A DNA stretch of 64,000 nucleotides from Nitrosopumilus sp. K4 (GCF_018128925.1 NZ_CP067007.1:124001-188000); one strand, 5' to 3'. Counted from the first letter of the stretch, positions 1 through 9,086 are shown. Notes: generated by a model not told the origin, from the sequence alone. Program-made: numbers and translations.

Positions 1-2022
1 GATCCAGAGTATGGAAATAACATAGACGGCTGTCCTGCAGACTTTGTACCGTGGTATGATGCTGATTACGATGGAGTTGAGGACCACGTTGATGATTGTC
101 CTACTGTAAAAGAAAGATACAACAAATTCCAAGATGAGGACGGTTGCCCTGACATTGCACCTGATGGTGGACCTACCGGCTATCCAGACACTGATGGTGA
201 TGGAATTACTGATTTTATTGATAACTGTCCAAACCAACCAGAAACATTCAATGGTGTAGATGATAAGGACGGTTGCCCTGATGATGCTTATTCACTAAGA
301 GATACTGACCGCGATGGCATATCTGATAATTTAGATGCTTGTCCCGAAATCCCTGAAGTGTACAACCGATTCCAAGATGATGATGGATGTGCTGACTCTA
401 TTGCCGATGATGGTATAGGCTACACATTCCCAGACACTGACGGCGATGGAATACAAGACAGATGGGATGCATGTCCACTAGAGCCTGAGAATTTTAACGG
501 ATACTTGGATTGGGACGGTTGCCCCGAAACTCCCGGTGCACAATCAATACAAATCATTGATACTGATTATGATGGCATTCCTGATTCTTTAGATGCATGT
601 CCTGAAGACAGAGAAAATTATAACAAATTCCAAGATGAAGATGGCTGCCCTGATGAACTTGATTTTAAATTCACAGGAGATATTGATGGTGATGGAATAG
701 GTGACGAAGATGATTTATGCCCATTTAATCCTGAAACTTATAATAAATTCAAAGATCTTGACGGTTGCCCTGATTATGTGGCTGACAATATAGTTGCAGC
801 TGACACTGACGGCGATGGTATTCTTGATAATTTAGACTTGTGTCCAAACCAACCAGAAACATACAATGGATACATGGACTCTGATGGTTGCCCGGATAAA
901 CCACTTTACTCTTTAGATACTGACAGAGATGGAATTGCTGATAATATTGATGCATGTCCGCTAGAGCCTGAAACCTATAACAACTTTGAAGATCTTGACG
1001 GTTGCCCGGACTCTACATTGTCTGACTTGGTTGCATTTCAATTCCCAGACACTGACGGTGATGGAATAGAGGACAGATGGGATGCATGTCCACTAGAGCC
1101 TGAGAACTTTAACGGATATCTTGACACTGATGGCTGCCCAGAAGTTATGGGTGCACAATCATTGCAAATTCTTGATACTGATCATGATGGTATTCCTGAT
1201 GATAAAGATCAATGCCCAACTGTTGCTGAACGCTATAACAAATTCCAAGATGAAGATGGCTGTCCTGATTCATTAGATTTGGAATCTGTTGGAGATTTTG
1301 ACAAAGATGGCATCGCAGATAACCTTGATCAATGTCCATATGTCAAAGAAACATACAACATGTACTTGGATTGGGACGGTTGCCCTGACTTTGTAGCTGA
1401 TAACAAACAATATGCTGACACTGATGGTGATGGAATTCCTGATCAAATAGATTCTTGTCCAACTCAACCTGAGACATTTAATGGATTCCAAGACAAAGAC
1501 GGTTGTCCTGATAAATTCTCATCAAATCGTGATTCTGATCGAGACGGAATAATAGATGATCTAGATGCATGTCCACTAGAGCCTGAAACCTATAACAACT
1601 TTGAAGACCTTGACGGTTGTCCAGATTCAGTTTCAAGTGATGTTAGTTCCTATCAATTCCCAGACGCTGACGGTGATGGAATTGAAGACAGAAAAGATGC
1701 ATGTGTCTATGAACCTGAGAACTTTAACGGATACTTGGATTGGGATGGTTGTCCTGATGTAGAAGGTGCTGAATCAACTACTCCTGCTAGATATGACGCT
1801 GACGGTGATGGATATCCAGATGTAGTTGACCAATGTCCAACTAAGCCAGAAACTTGGAACAAATATCTTGACTATGATGGATGTCCTGATATTGCCCCTG
1901 AACAACAAAGATTTGTCCACGATGATGACCTAGATGGAATCATCAATGATGAAGACCTTTGTCCAAAAGATCCTGAAGATTATGACGGAGACAGAGATTC
2001 TGACGGTTGTCCTGATCCATAA
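1..2022 (+). CDS. Thrombospondin type 3 repeat protein, copy 1 (5' truncated by window)
   Basis: The frame is open from base 1, so the start and any signal peptide lie outside the window; the first Met at 358 is internal. The protein consists of TSP3-type units with Asp-rich calcium loops (DTDGDGI.D..D.CP) followed by a spacer ending in DGCPD. The paired cysteines and Asp ladder are the family's calcium-binding features. A larger unit of about 205 residues recurs (the FPDTDGDGIEDR or FPDADGDGIEDR segment at about 427, 1047 and 1660). It is a near-copy of the next gene, offset by about 2250 nt. It is probably a secreted, calcium-stabilised surface protein; adhesion or envelope function is inference. 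Confidence 0.9.
   Translation, partial: DPEYGNNIDGCPADFVPWYDADYDGVEDHVDDCPTVKERYNKFQDEDGCPDIAPDGGPTGYPDTDGDGITDFIDNCPNQPETFNGVDDKDGCPDDAYSLRDTDRDGISDNLDACPEIPEVYNRFQDDDGCADSIADDGIGYTFPDTDGDGIQDRWDACPLEPENFNGYLDWDGCPETPGAQSIQIIDTDYDGIPDSLDACPEDRENYNKFQDEDGCPDELDFKFTGDIDGDGIGDEDDLCPFNPETYNKFKDLDGCPDYVADNIVAADTDGDGILDNLDLCPNQPETYNGYMDSDGCPDKPLYSLDTDRDGIADNIDACPLEPETYNNFEDLDGCPDSTLSDLVAFQFPDTDGDGIEDRWDACPLEPENFNGYLDTDGCPEVMGAQSLQILDTDHDGIPDDKDQCPTVAERYNKFQDEDGCPDSLDLESVGDFDKDGIADNLDQCPYVKETYNMYLDWDGCPDFVADNKQYADTDGDGIPDQIDSCPTQPETFNGFQDKDGCPDKFSSNRDSDRDGIIDDLDACPLEPETYNNFEDLDGCPDSVSSDVSSYQFPDADGDGIEDRKDACVYEPENFNGYLDWDGCPDVEGAESTTPARYDADGDGYPDVVDQCPTKPETWNKYLDYDGCPDIAPEQQRFVHDDDLDGIINDEDLCPKDPEDYDGDRDSDGCPDP
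226..524 (+). repeat. 299-nt block identical to 2475-2773
   Basis: Aligned by eye base for base, positions 226-524 match 2475-2773 without a mismatch. The flanks differ at both ends (before 226, and 525 C against 2774 A). A perfect block inside otherwise diverged tandem copies suggests recent gene conversion or unequal recombination. Confidence 0.88.
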
Positions 2023-2102
2023 TCTCAAATTCATTATTTCATAGAAAGATAATTTTAACGCGAGACTTAATAAATACTTGATAATATCGGGAGTCGGGGA
2101 GA

Positions 2103-4271
2103 ATGAAAAAATACTACCTTTTGGGTTTCTTGCTTTTACTTACCGCCACCATTGGCATGTTTCCAAGTGGGGTTTATGCTCAGGTAAATGATAATGACGG
2201 TGACGGTGTTCCAAATGATGTTGACAAATGCCCTCATCTAAAAGAAGACTATGATCCAGAGTATGGAAATAACATAGACGGCTGTCCTGCAGACTTTGTA
2301 CCGTGGTATGATGCTGATTATGATGGAATTGAGGACCACGTCGATGATTGTCCTACTGTAAAAGAAAGATACAACAAATTCCAAGATGAGGACGGTTGTC
2401 CAGATATTGTACCTGGGACAGGTGCTGGTTTGCCTGATTCTGACGGGGATGGCTTTATAGATAATCTGGACTCGTGTCCAAACCAACCAGAAACATTCAA
2501 TGGTGTAGATGATAAGGACGGTTGCCCTGATGATGCTTATTCACTAAGAGATACTGACCGCGATGGCATATCTGATAATTTAGATGCTTGTCCCGAAATC
2601 CCTGAAGTGTACAACCGATTCCAAGATGATGATGGATGTGCTGACTCTATTGCCGATGATGGTATAGGCTACACATTCCCAGACACTGACGGCGATGGAA
2701 TACAAGACAGATGGGATGCATGTCCACTAGAGCCTGAGAATTTTAACGGATACTTGGATTGGGACGGTTGCCCAGAAATTGCAGGAGTAAAATCCGATGG
2801 ATTGATTGACTCTGATTATGACTCAATTCCTGATGATGTTGATCAATGTCCTAATGAACGAGAGAACTTTAACAAATTCCAAGATGAAGACGGTTGCCCT
2901 GATGTAATAGACTACAAGATTTCAGGCGACACTGATGGTGATGGTATTCTTAATGTTAATGATATGTGTCCATACAATAAAGAAACTTATAACAAATTCC
3001 AAGATGAAGACGGCTGTCCCGATTCGATTTCTGATAAAAAATTAACCATGGACACTGACGGAGATGGTATTGTAGATAATCTAGACTTGTGTCCAAACCA
3101 ACCAGAAACATACAATGGATTCAAAGACTCTGATGGTTGCCCAGACAAATCTCCTGTTGGAAATGATTCTGACAGAGATGGAATAATAGATGATCTAGAT
3201 TCATGTCCGCTAGAGCCTGAAACATATAACAACTTTGAAGACAAAGACGGCTGTCCTGACTCTACAACATCAGAACTTTCTTCATTCCAATTCCCAGATA
3301 CTGACGGTGATGGAATAGAGGACAGATGGGATGCATGTGTTACAGAACCTGAGAACTTTAATGGATATCTTGACACTGACGGCTGTCCAGAAACTGTTGG
3401 TGTAAAATCTGCAGGATTAATTGATACTGATTATGATGGCATTCCTGATGATATTGATCAATGTCCTACACTTGGAGAAAGATACAACCAATTCCAAGAT
3501 GAAGATGGTTGTCCAGATACAATTGAAGTTGAATCTACTGGTGATGCTGACTATGACGGAATAAGAGACAATGTTGATCAATGCCCATATGCACGTGAAA
3601 CTTATAACAAATTCCAAGATGAAGACGGCTGTCCCGATACTATCTTTGATAACAAGCGTACAGCTGACACTGATGCTGACGGTATTGTAGATAACCTAGA
3701 CTTGTGTCCTACTCAACCAGAAACATACAATGGATATCTTGACACTGACGGCTGTCCTGACAAATCTGTGTCTCTTGTTGATACCGACATGGATGGCATT
3801 CCCGACGCTGTTGATCAATGCCCTACTAGGCCAGAAACATACAACTACTTCCAAGACTCTGACGGCTGCCCAGATGTAATATCTGATGAAATGACTGTCT
3901 ACCAATTCCCAGACACTGATGGTGATGGAATTGAAGACAGAAAAGATCAATGTATTCACGATCCAGAGAACTTTAACGGATACTTGGATTGGGACGGCTG
4001 CCCAGATGTAGCCGGCGCCAAGTCAACTGATTCCACAAGACCTGATTCTGACGGTGATGGATATCCTGACTCAGTTGATTCATGCCCAACTAAACCAGAA
4101 ACTTGGAACAAATACAAGGATACTGACGGCTGCCCAGATATTGCCCCTGAACAACAAAGATTTGTCCACGATGATGACCTAGATGGAATCATCAATGATG
4201 AAGACCTTTGTCCTCTAGATCCAGAAGATTATGACGGAGACAGAGATTCTGACGGCTGTCCTGACAACTAG
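2103..4271 (+). CDS. Secreted thrombospondin type 3 repeat protein, copy 2
   Basis: A complete 722-residue protein. Residues 1-26 form a signal peptide (MKKYY, a Leu-rich core, then VYAQ). The rest is about 17 TSP3-type units, each with Asp-rich calcium loops and a CP...GCP cysteine pair. A super-repeat of about 205 residues recurs at the FPDTDGDGI segments (DNA near 2672, 3289 and 3903). No enzyme domain or C-terminal membrane anchor is visible, so it is probably released or held by other surface proteins. GGGGAG stands just before the ATG. It is the tandem paralogue of the preceding gene; the two share long, almost identical stretches at both ends. The precise role is unknown. Confidence 0.92.
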   Translation: MKKYYLLGFLLLLTATIGMFPSGVYAQVNDNDGDGVPNDVDKCPHLKEDYDPEYGNNIDGCPADFVPWYDADYDGIEDHVDDCPTVKERYNKFQDEDGCPDIVPGTGAGLPDSDGDGFIDNLDSCPNQPETFNGVDDKDGCPDDAYSLRDTDRDGISDNLDACPEIPEVYNRFQDDDGCADSIADDGIGYTFPDTDGDGIQDRWDACPLEPENFNGYLDWDGCPEIAGVKSDGLIDSDYDSIPDDVDQCPNERENFNKFQDEDGCPDVIDYKISGDTDGDGILNVNDMCPYNKETYNKFQDEDGCPDSISDKKLTMDTDGDGIVDNLDLCPNQPETYNGFKDSDGCPDKSPVGNDSDRDGIIDDLDSCPLEPETYNNFEDKDGCPDSTTSELSSFQFPDTDGDGIEDRWDACVTEPENFNGYLDTDGCPETVGVKSAGLIDTDYDGIPDDIDQCPTLGERYNQFQDEDGCPDTIEVESTGDADYDGIRDNVDQCPYARETYNKFQDEDGCPDTIFDNKRTADTDADGIVDNLDLCPTQPETYNGYLDTDGCPDKSVSLVDTDMDGIPDAVDQCPTRPETYNYFQDSDGCPDVISDEMTVYQFPDTDGDGIEDRKDQCIHDPENFNGYLDWDGCPDVAGAKSTDSTRPDSDGDGYPDSVDSCPTKPETWNKYKDTDGCPDIAPEQQRFVHDDDLDGIINDEDLCPLDPEDYDGDRDSDGCPDN
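2475..2773 (+). repeat. 299-nt block identical to 226-524
   Basis: Partner of the perfect repeat in the upstream TSP3 gene; it encodes about 100 residues that are therefore identical in both proteins. Confidence 0.88.
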
Positions 4272-4312
4272 AATCTATTAATCTACATATATTCAATTTA
4301 TGAAATTATGTC

Positions 4313-5272
4313 ATGCTGCCAAATTTCTCTAGTAAAGCATTTCTTGCTCCTATGGCCGGTGTCAGTGATCCTGCATTACGATTACAATGTAAAAAGATGG
4401 GTGCAGGATTAGTTGTTACAGAATTTACAAGCATCCATAGCATTATTGCAAAAGAAAACCAGTTAAAAGAAAATAAAAAAACAATTCAGGAATTTATAGA
4501 ATTTTCAGAAGATGAGAGACCTCTCTCTGTTCAGTTATTTGGATCAGATATTACATCGCTTGAAAAAGCCGCAAAAATTGTTGAACCCTTCTTTGATATC
4601 ATAGATTACAATATGGGTTGCCCTGCACCTCATATTACTCAACAGATGGCAGGTGGTGCATTATTACAAGAAGTAAATCTCACTAGAGAAATTTTTAGAA
4701 CACTAAAAAATGCTGTCAAAAAACCTGTTACTTTGAAAATTCGCTCTGGTGTCACAAATGCTAGCAAATACCTTTTCAAAGAAATTGGACAAATTGCTGA
4801 AGATGAAGGAATATCGATGATAACACTTCATCCCAGAACAGTGAGTCAAGGTTATTCTGGTCATTCAGATTGGGAGATGATTAAAGAACTAAAAGAAATC
4901 TCTAATATTCCAATTGTTGGAAATGGTGATATTGTAACACCTGAGGATGCAAAAAATATGCTTGATGAAACAGGTTGTGATTACGTAATGATCGGACGTG
5001 GTGCAATGGGAAACCCGTTTTTGTTTGAACAGATCAATGATTATCTAAAAACTGGTTCTTACAAAGAATATACTTCTAGAGATAGATTGGACTCTTTCTT
5101 TGATTATCTTGATTTGACAAAAAATTACAAAATTAAATTTGCAAACATCAAAGGACAAGCAATTCGTTTTACTAAAGGAATGGTTGGAGGAAAAAAACTA
5201 CGTGAAAAAATCTCCATTTCAAAAAATCTTGATGAATTAAAAGAGATTATGAGCCACTCAAATCTTGAATGA
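4313..5272 (+). CDS. dus: tRNA-dihydrouridine synthase (Dus family)
   Basis: 319 residues, normal for Dus. The N-terminal FMN TIM-barrel starts with the typical FLAPMAGVSD. The family signature around NMGCPAPHI carries the catalytic Cys in the GCP motif; later come TLKIRSG, TLHPRT and the FMN-phosphate region GNGDI...GRGAMGNP. It reduces specific uridines in the tRNA D-loop using FMN and NAD(P)H. The ATG lies 41 nt after the TSP3 stop in the same orientation. Dus identity is secure; the exact uridine position modified cannot be read from sequence. Confidence 0.93.
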   Translation: MLPNFSSKAFLAPMAGVSDPALRLQCKKMGAGLVVTEFTSIHSIIAKENQLKENKKTIQEFIEFSEDERPLSVQLFGSDITSLEKAAKIVEPFFDIIDYNMGCPAPHITQQMAGGALLQEVNLTREIFRTLKNAVKKPVTLKIRSGVTNASKYLFKEIGQIAEDEGISMITLHPRTVSQGYSGHSDWEMIKELKEISNIPIVGNGDIVTPEDAKNMLDETGCDYVMIGRGAMGNPFLFEQINDYLKTGSYKEYTSRDRLDSFFDYLDLTKNYKIKFANIKGQAIRFTKGMVGGKKLREKISISKNLDELKEIMSHSNLE

Positions 5273-5413
5273 TAAAAATTTAGTTTTCCCGTTTTATCTT
5301 TTACACATGTTAATTGATTATTCATTAAACTTGTACTTTTTTAAAGAAAAGTTGATTAGTCTTATATATCTAAAAAACAGACTTTTTTTATGAAATTGGA
5401 GATGAAATTCTAG

Positions 5414-5653
5414 ATGCCTACTGCATATGTTCTAATCAATTGTGAGCTTGGTTCAGAAGAAACTGTTATTTCTGAATTAAAATCAATTGAGGGCGTAGTC
5501 GAAGTTCATGGAACTTTTGGTGCGTATGATATATTGGCCAAAGTAGAATCCAGTCAAGTTGAAACGTTACGTGAAACAATTACATGGAAAATAAGAAAAA
5601 TTCCAAAAATTAGATCAACTTTGACTTTGATGGGAATAGAAGGACAAGAATAG
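5414..5653 (+). CDS. Stand-alone Lrp/AsnC ligand-binding (RAM) domain protein, copy 1
   Basis: 79 residues, only the alpha-beta RAM domain of Lrp/AsnC regulators and no helix-turn-helix. The typical elements are AYVLINCELG, the middle GAYDILAKVE and a C-terminal IRKIPKIRSTLTLM. Such single-domain proteins form dimers or decamers that sense amino acids, or pair with full-length Lrp proteins. A TATA-like CTTATATATC lies near 5361. A paralogue at 40990-41229 shares the first ten residues after the start almost exactly and the end (RSTLTLMGIEGQ). The ligand is unknown. Confidence 0.85.
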   Translation: MPTAYVLINCELGSEETVISELKSIEGVVEVHGTFGAYDILAKVESSQVETLRETITWKIRKIPKIRSTLTLMGIEGQE

Positions 5654-5657
5654 ATTT

Positions 5658-6062
5658 CTATTTCCCAAAAAATTCACTCCATTCTTTTCCAAGAATTTGA
5701 ATTATCTTGTATGCTAGTCTATCAATATTCACATTAGGTTCTGCTGTGATTAGTAAAATGACTTTTTTCAAAGGAAAACTCATCATAACCAATTTTTCTC
5801 TCCTAGATGCAGAATACTTTACTCTTCCCATGGAATAATCAAATTTTACTCTGGTAGCCACCCGTATTGCAAGCTCTCTGAATATTTTTCTCTGCTCTTC
5901 GTCATTTTCAAATGGAATTATGTCTTTTCTGATTTTTCCTTTAATCAAATTACCATCAGGATCAATAAATCCTGCAAATCTTATTTCATTCTCCGTGAAT
6001 ATCTCGTCTAATTTTTCTTTGAAAAATACTTCTTTTTGCTCTTCTGACATGCTTTTTGCCAT
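5658..6062 (-). CDS. Conserved thaumarchaeal protein (DUF6659-like)
   Basis: 134 residues, no signal peptide or membrane segment. A strand-rich core (FAGFIDPDGNLIKGKI, then MSFPLKKVILLITAEP) follows a charged N-terminal helix. The pattern resembles a small profilin/roadblock-like sensor or scaffold fold of a type frequent in AOA genomes, but I assign it from general resemblance only. It converges on the RAM protein with a 4-nt gap. Confidence 0.6.
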   Translation of the reverse strand: MAKSMSEEQKEVFFKEKLDEIFTENEIRFAGFIDPDGNLIKGKIRKDIIPFENDEEQRKIFRELAIRVATRVKFDYSMGRVKYSASRREKLVMMSFPLKKVILLITAEPNVNIDRLAYKIIQILGKEWSEFFGK

Positions 6063-6175
6063 CTTTCTTACATAATACCTCTTATTATTTTCAGATTCTT
6101 GTGTGGTTATTAGCTTTTATACTTATTTTGCAACAATGACCTATCCCTTCAAAAACATGTCACCCAAAGTGATAC

Positions 6176-6205
6176 CTGCTGAGAGGAATTCTTTTCTCTC
6201 AGCAG
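6176..6205. terminator. Perfect 10-bp inverted repeat
   Basis: CTGCTGAGAG and CTCTCAGCAG are exact inverse complements separated by 10 nt. The hairpin sits 8 nt after the stop of the minus-strand gene 6214-6465. No long T-run follows on either strand, so it may be an RNA 3'-end or stability element rather than a classical terminator. Confidence 0.6.
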
Positions 6206-6213
6206 CATTGTGC

Positions 6214-6465
6214 TTACTTTTTCTTTGATTTCTTCTTCTTGCTTTCTTCTTTTCTTGAAGCCTTTCTTTCTTTTCTAATTGTAAGAACTCCTTTGAGAAT
6301 AATTGCTAATGCTACTGGGAAAATAATGTAGATTAACTCTCTTGGAATCTCTGACACTGCCTCTTCAGCAGTTTTATCTGAGCCTGATGTTGATGCAACC
6401 TCAAAAACTATTGTAGGAATAAACCAGACAGATAATCCCAAGATTAACCAGTAAAGACCTTTCAA
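6214..6465 (-). CDS. Small two-helix membrane protein with Lys-rich tail
   Basis: 83 residues. Two hydrophobic segments (about 4-24 and 45-63) flank a short acidic, Ser-rich loop; the C-terminal 20 residues are almost all Lys, Arg, Glu and Ser, expected to be cytoplasmic. No family is recognised. It lies in line with the next minus-strand small membrane gene, and a strong hairpin follows its stop. Confidence 0.65.
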   Translation of the reverse strand: MKGLYWLILGLSVWFIPTIVFEVASTSGSDKTAEEAVSEIPRELIYIIFPVALAIILKGVLTIRKERKASRKEESKKKKSKKK

Positions 6466-6506
6466 TATTTTCTCCCTTTTACCCTGCCTTATAATTTTAG
6501 AACTTT

Positions 6507-6716
6507 TTACTCCATGGTTTCAGGCTCATATTTGTTTTTGAAATACATCCTAACTTGGAAGATTACCAACGAATACCCTGGAATTAATACTGCAAAATAT
6601 AGTGCTCTTAACCATCCATCAAGATTATCTACAGTCATGACTAGATTTGTACTCAAATAGATCAATACTGCCGTAAAGACAAATGTCCAAAATAATGCCA
6701 ATATTCCAAAATCCAA
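6507..6716 (-). CDS. Small two-helix membrane protein
   Basis: 69 residues with hydrophobic segments at about 4-26 and 37-56 and a charged tail KNKYEPETME. It precedes 6214-6465 on the same strand with a 41-nt gap, so the two may be co-transcribed. No function can be assigned. Confidence 0.6.
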   Translation of the reverse strand: MDFGILALFWTFVFTAVLIYLSTNLVMTVDNLDGWLRALYFAVLIPGYSLVIFQVRMYFKNKYEPETME

Positions 6717-6785
6717 TGCTAATTTGCTTTAAAATTATTGGACGGTGATAATCATATGATTATACTTTTACTGAAAATAAAATGA

Positions 6786-7133
6786 TTAGAGGGCGTCATT
6801 ACCTCTCTTTTTAGATGCAATGTTTACTGCGTCGTCAACGCTAGAAATAACAATTATTCCATCGCCCGCTTTCCCTGAAAATGCTGCATCTGATATTGCT
6901 GTGATCACTTGTTCTACCTTTGAGTCATCTACAATTGTAGTTACTGTTGCAACTTTGTTGAATTCTGCGATAAAAGTCCCTGTGCCTCTTCCTGCCCTCA
7001 TGGTTTTTCTTTCCCCAGAACCTCTGCCGTTTCCTTCGAGAATTGTAAACCCTCCAACAATGTCTTTGAGTACATCAGAAACTGCACCTGTTTTATCGAT
7101 TTGAATAGTTGCCTCAATTCGTTTCATTTTCAT
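6786..7133 (-). CDS. Divergent PII-family (GlnB/GlnK-like) signalling protein
   Basis: 115 residues, the PII length. The N-terminal strand MKRIEATIQ, the loop region GRGSGERK and the C-terminal signature GKAGDGIIVI..VDDAVNIA...GNDAL fit PII proteins, which as trimers bind ATP/ADP and 2-oxoglutarate and report nitrogen and energy state. The T-loop lacks the classical Tyr-modification segment and the usual GRQ.G is altered (GRGSGER), so ligand response or partner may differ. No ammonium transporter lies beside it. A TATA-like stretch (ttttatac in the antisense reading near 7170) precedes the gene. Confidence 0.8.
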   Translation of the reverse strand: MKMKRIEATIQIDKTGAVSDVLKDIVGGFTILEGNGRGSGERKTMRAGRGTGTFIAEFNKVATVTTIVDDSKVEQVITAISDAAFSGKAGDGIIVISSVDDAVNIASKKRGNDAL

Positions 7134-7256
7134 TCCTAAATCTCTATGATTTAAAAAAGATCATATGTTTTTATACAAATTTTATGATACACTGTATTTT
7201 TTTCTGGTTATATCATTATCCACTTGGCTTTTTAGCAAATCGATAAAAGACTATCT

Positions 7257-7433
7257 ATGAAAAGTGATGAAAAGAGATCCCACCGGCTAAATTATCTCTT
7301 GAAATATTATTTGAGCAATCCTAAAGAAAAAGACTTGTTTCTTAGAGCCAAACAAATGGGAGTATCTGATTCTACTGCAAAAGACTATATTCGAACTGTA
7401 ATTATTCAGGCTCAAAAAATACTCTCTTCATAA
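7257..7433 (+). CDS. Small helix-turn-helix-like protein (58 aa)
   Basis: An ATG-to-TAA frame of 58 codons. The protein is basic and helical: RSHRLNYLLKYYLSNPKEK, then an HTH-like segment FLRAKQMGVSDSTAKDYIRT that reads as a helix, a Gly-Val turn and a recognition helix. It fills an otherwise empty gap between the PII gene and 7498 on the plus strand. Short DNA-binding proteins of this kind are common in AOA; the target is unknown. Confidence 0.6.
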   Translation: MKSDEKRSHRLNYLLKYYLSNPKEKDLFLRAKQMGVSDSTAKDYIRTVIIQAQKILSS

Positions 7434-7497
7434 TCTCTGTTTGTAGGCAATTTTAAACAAGGTAACTTCATAAATAATCAATTAGAGAGTAAAACCC

Positions 7498-8193
7498 ATG
7501 TCCGACCCCTTATTTGATGATGTAAAAGAATTATTGGATAAAGAGAAAGGAGATGAACGAATCCTAAAACAAATTCTTAGGGCATGTGAAAATAATGAAG
7601 TTGTTAGTAACTATGAAAGAAACTATGTGAGAAAACTAGCTGAAAAACACCTGGGTCGAAAACCAGTTTTTGAGAAGAAAATTGAAGAGAAAGATGAAAA
7701 GCCATCCGCTCCTGATGTTGTTATTCCAAAACCAACTGAAATTCCACAACCGCAAATTCTACAAACACAACCCAAAGTAACAAAACCAAAAAACCAAAAG
7801 ATGATGTTGGGGATTGTTGCAGCTGCTTTAGTTGCAATAATAATAATTGGAGTTGCAGCCTCTGAACTACCCGTGTCGACAACTGATGTTGCAAAACCAA
7901 CCTCGTCTGCAACCAATCTATCGTTTTCAATAGATACTGATTCAAACTCATACCAAAAAAAAGATATCATTTCAATTAGTGGAGTATCCAAATCATCTGA
8001 TTATGTAAATCTGACAATAGAAAATCAGGATGGAATTCTAGTATGGTCTGAGCAAGTTAAAACAAAAAATGATGGAAGGTACTCTACATTAGCAATTGCT
8101 GGGGGTACTGGATGGGAAAAGTCGGGTACATTTACACTAAAGGCAGAAAATGATTCAGAAATAATATCAAAACCATTCTCATTTACATCTTAA
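7498..8193 (+). CDS. Membrane-anchored protein with C-terminal beta-sandwich domain
   Basis: 231 residues. The N-terminal 65 residues are charged and helical, a Pro/Gln/Lys-rich linker follows, then one transmembrane helix at about 101-122 (MMLGIVAAALVAIIIIG), and an extracellular region of about 100 residues with alternating strands (DSYVNLTIENQDG-like pattern, ending GTFTLKAE...). This looks like an Ig/CARDB-type domain. A TATA-like cttcataaataa lies 25-30 nt before the ATG. Its end overlaps the convergent gene by 11 nt. Function unknown. Confidence 0.7.
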   Translation: MSDPLFDDVKELLDKEKGDERILKQILRACENNEVVSNYERNYVRKLAEKHLGRKPVFEKKIEEKDEKPSAPDVVIPKPTEIPQPQILQTQPKVTKPKNQKMMLGIVAAALVAIIIIGVAASELPVSTTDVAKPTSSATNLSFSIDTDSNSYQKKDIISISGVSKSSDYVNLTIENQDGILVWSEQVKTKNDGRYSTLAIAGGTGWEKSGTFTLKAENDSEIISKPFSFTS

Positions 8194-8767
8194 ATTTTTC
8201 AAATTCTTTCCAATGAGAATCTATGATGTCTCTTAATTTTTCTACTTTTACTTCTTCCATGTATTCTCTATAAACAATGAATTTGTTTTGTTTTCCTAAA
8301 TTTTCATCATAAATGTCGCTTGTGTTCTTCGGTATACCGCCTTCTTTCCATTGTCTCATCTCAAAAACCCAAACCGTTGCATCAGGATTTGAAAAATCAA
8401 TATCATCACATCCAATTACATAGAGATAACATTTTGTTACCTGGTTTAGTTTTTCATGAAGTTTTTCATATGCAATCATCTGACCTTTTGGAATGTTTAT
8501 CTTGTCATTGTGAAATCCCTTGAATTCTAGTATCACAAATCCTCCATTGTGCTCAATCAACCAATCAATATCCGTACCTCCTGAGGCTACCATTCCATGA
8601 ACAATTAAATCCCCTAACACTTCTCTACCGCGCGTAAACTCTGCCTCGTCAAAAATTCGGTATTTGCCTTTGGGACTTTTTCTAATAATCTCTGAACTGT
8701 TTTTTTGTACCGTTGGATTTTCTTTATCATAAAATGTATCGATTAAATCCGATGTTTCATTTTTCAC
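8183..8767 (-). CDS. PD-(D/E)XK nuclease-like protein
   Basis: 194 residues. Asp68 in GGTDIDWLIE, then Glu81 and Lys83 in VILEFKG, followed by a Gln at 96 and Tyr100 (KGQMIAYEKL), match the core of the PD-(D/E)XK superfamily: D-X12-E-X-K plus the motif IV Gln. The acidic residues would bind the metal used for phosphodiester cleavage. It might serve in DNA repair, as a restriction-type enzyme, or be an inactive relative. No methylase is adjacent. The gene converges on 7498-8193 with an 11-nt overlap. Confidence 0.65.
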   Translation of the reverse strand: MKNETSDLIDTFYDKENPTVQKNSSEIIRKSPKGKYRIFDEAEFTRGREVLGDLIVHGMVASGGTDIDWLIEHNGGFVILEFKGFHNDKINIPKGQMIAYEKLHEKLNQVTKCYLYVIGCDDIDFSNPDATVWVFEMRQWKEGGIPKNTSDIYDENLGKQNKFIVYREYMEEVKVEKLRDIIDSHWKEFEKFKM

Positions 8768-8833
8768 AATGTTTTTCTTGATTACTAAATGATAAAATCT
8801 CTTGTAAAATTTAGTAAAGTTTTGGTATAGATT

Positions 8834-9052
8834 CTAACGTGATAGAAATTCACCGCCTGGACCCTTGTACAAAATAAAATAATCTTCTGGATTTTTACGT
8901 TCTTTTTTGGCATTAAGCGCATCCTGATACTTTTCAAAATGTTCCACAAAATACAATTGCCCTTCAGAATCTGAAAAGTAGTCAATGGATACCAAATCAA
9001 ATCCATTATCTGGAGTTAGTCTCATCATTTCTTTTTGAAATCTTTCAGACAT
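8834..9052 (-). CDS. Small hypothetical protein
   Basis: 72 residues, soluble, rich in charged and aromatic residues (FDLVSIDYFSDSEGQLYFVE..., ending EDYFILYKGPGGEFLSR). The alternating pattern suggests a small alpha-beta fold. The competing frame 8785-9006 is Ile/Leu/Cys-rich and looks like a shadow. It lies between the nuclease-like gene and TBP on the same strand. No family recognised. Confidence 0.55.
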   Translation of the reverse strand: MSERFQKEMMRLTPDNGFDLVSIDYFSDSEGQLYFVEHFEKYQDALNAKKERKNPEDYFILYKGPGGEFLSR

Positions 9053-9086
9053 TTTGTAAACTAGAAATATTTTGGATTAAAAAGTT

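Noticed and set aside
749-4195. Several minus-strand frames of 60-130 codons across the TSP3 genes
   Set aside because: They repeat with the TSP3 unit and have the composition of antisense reading; no independent start signals.
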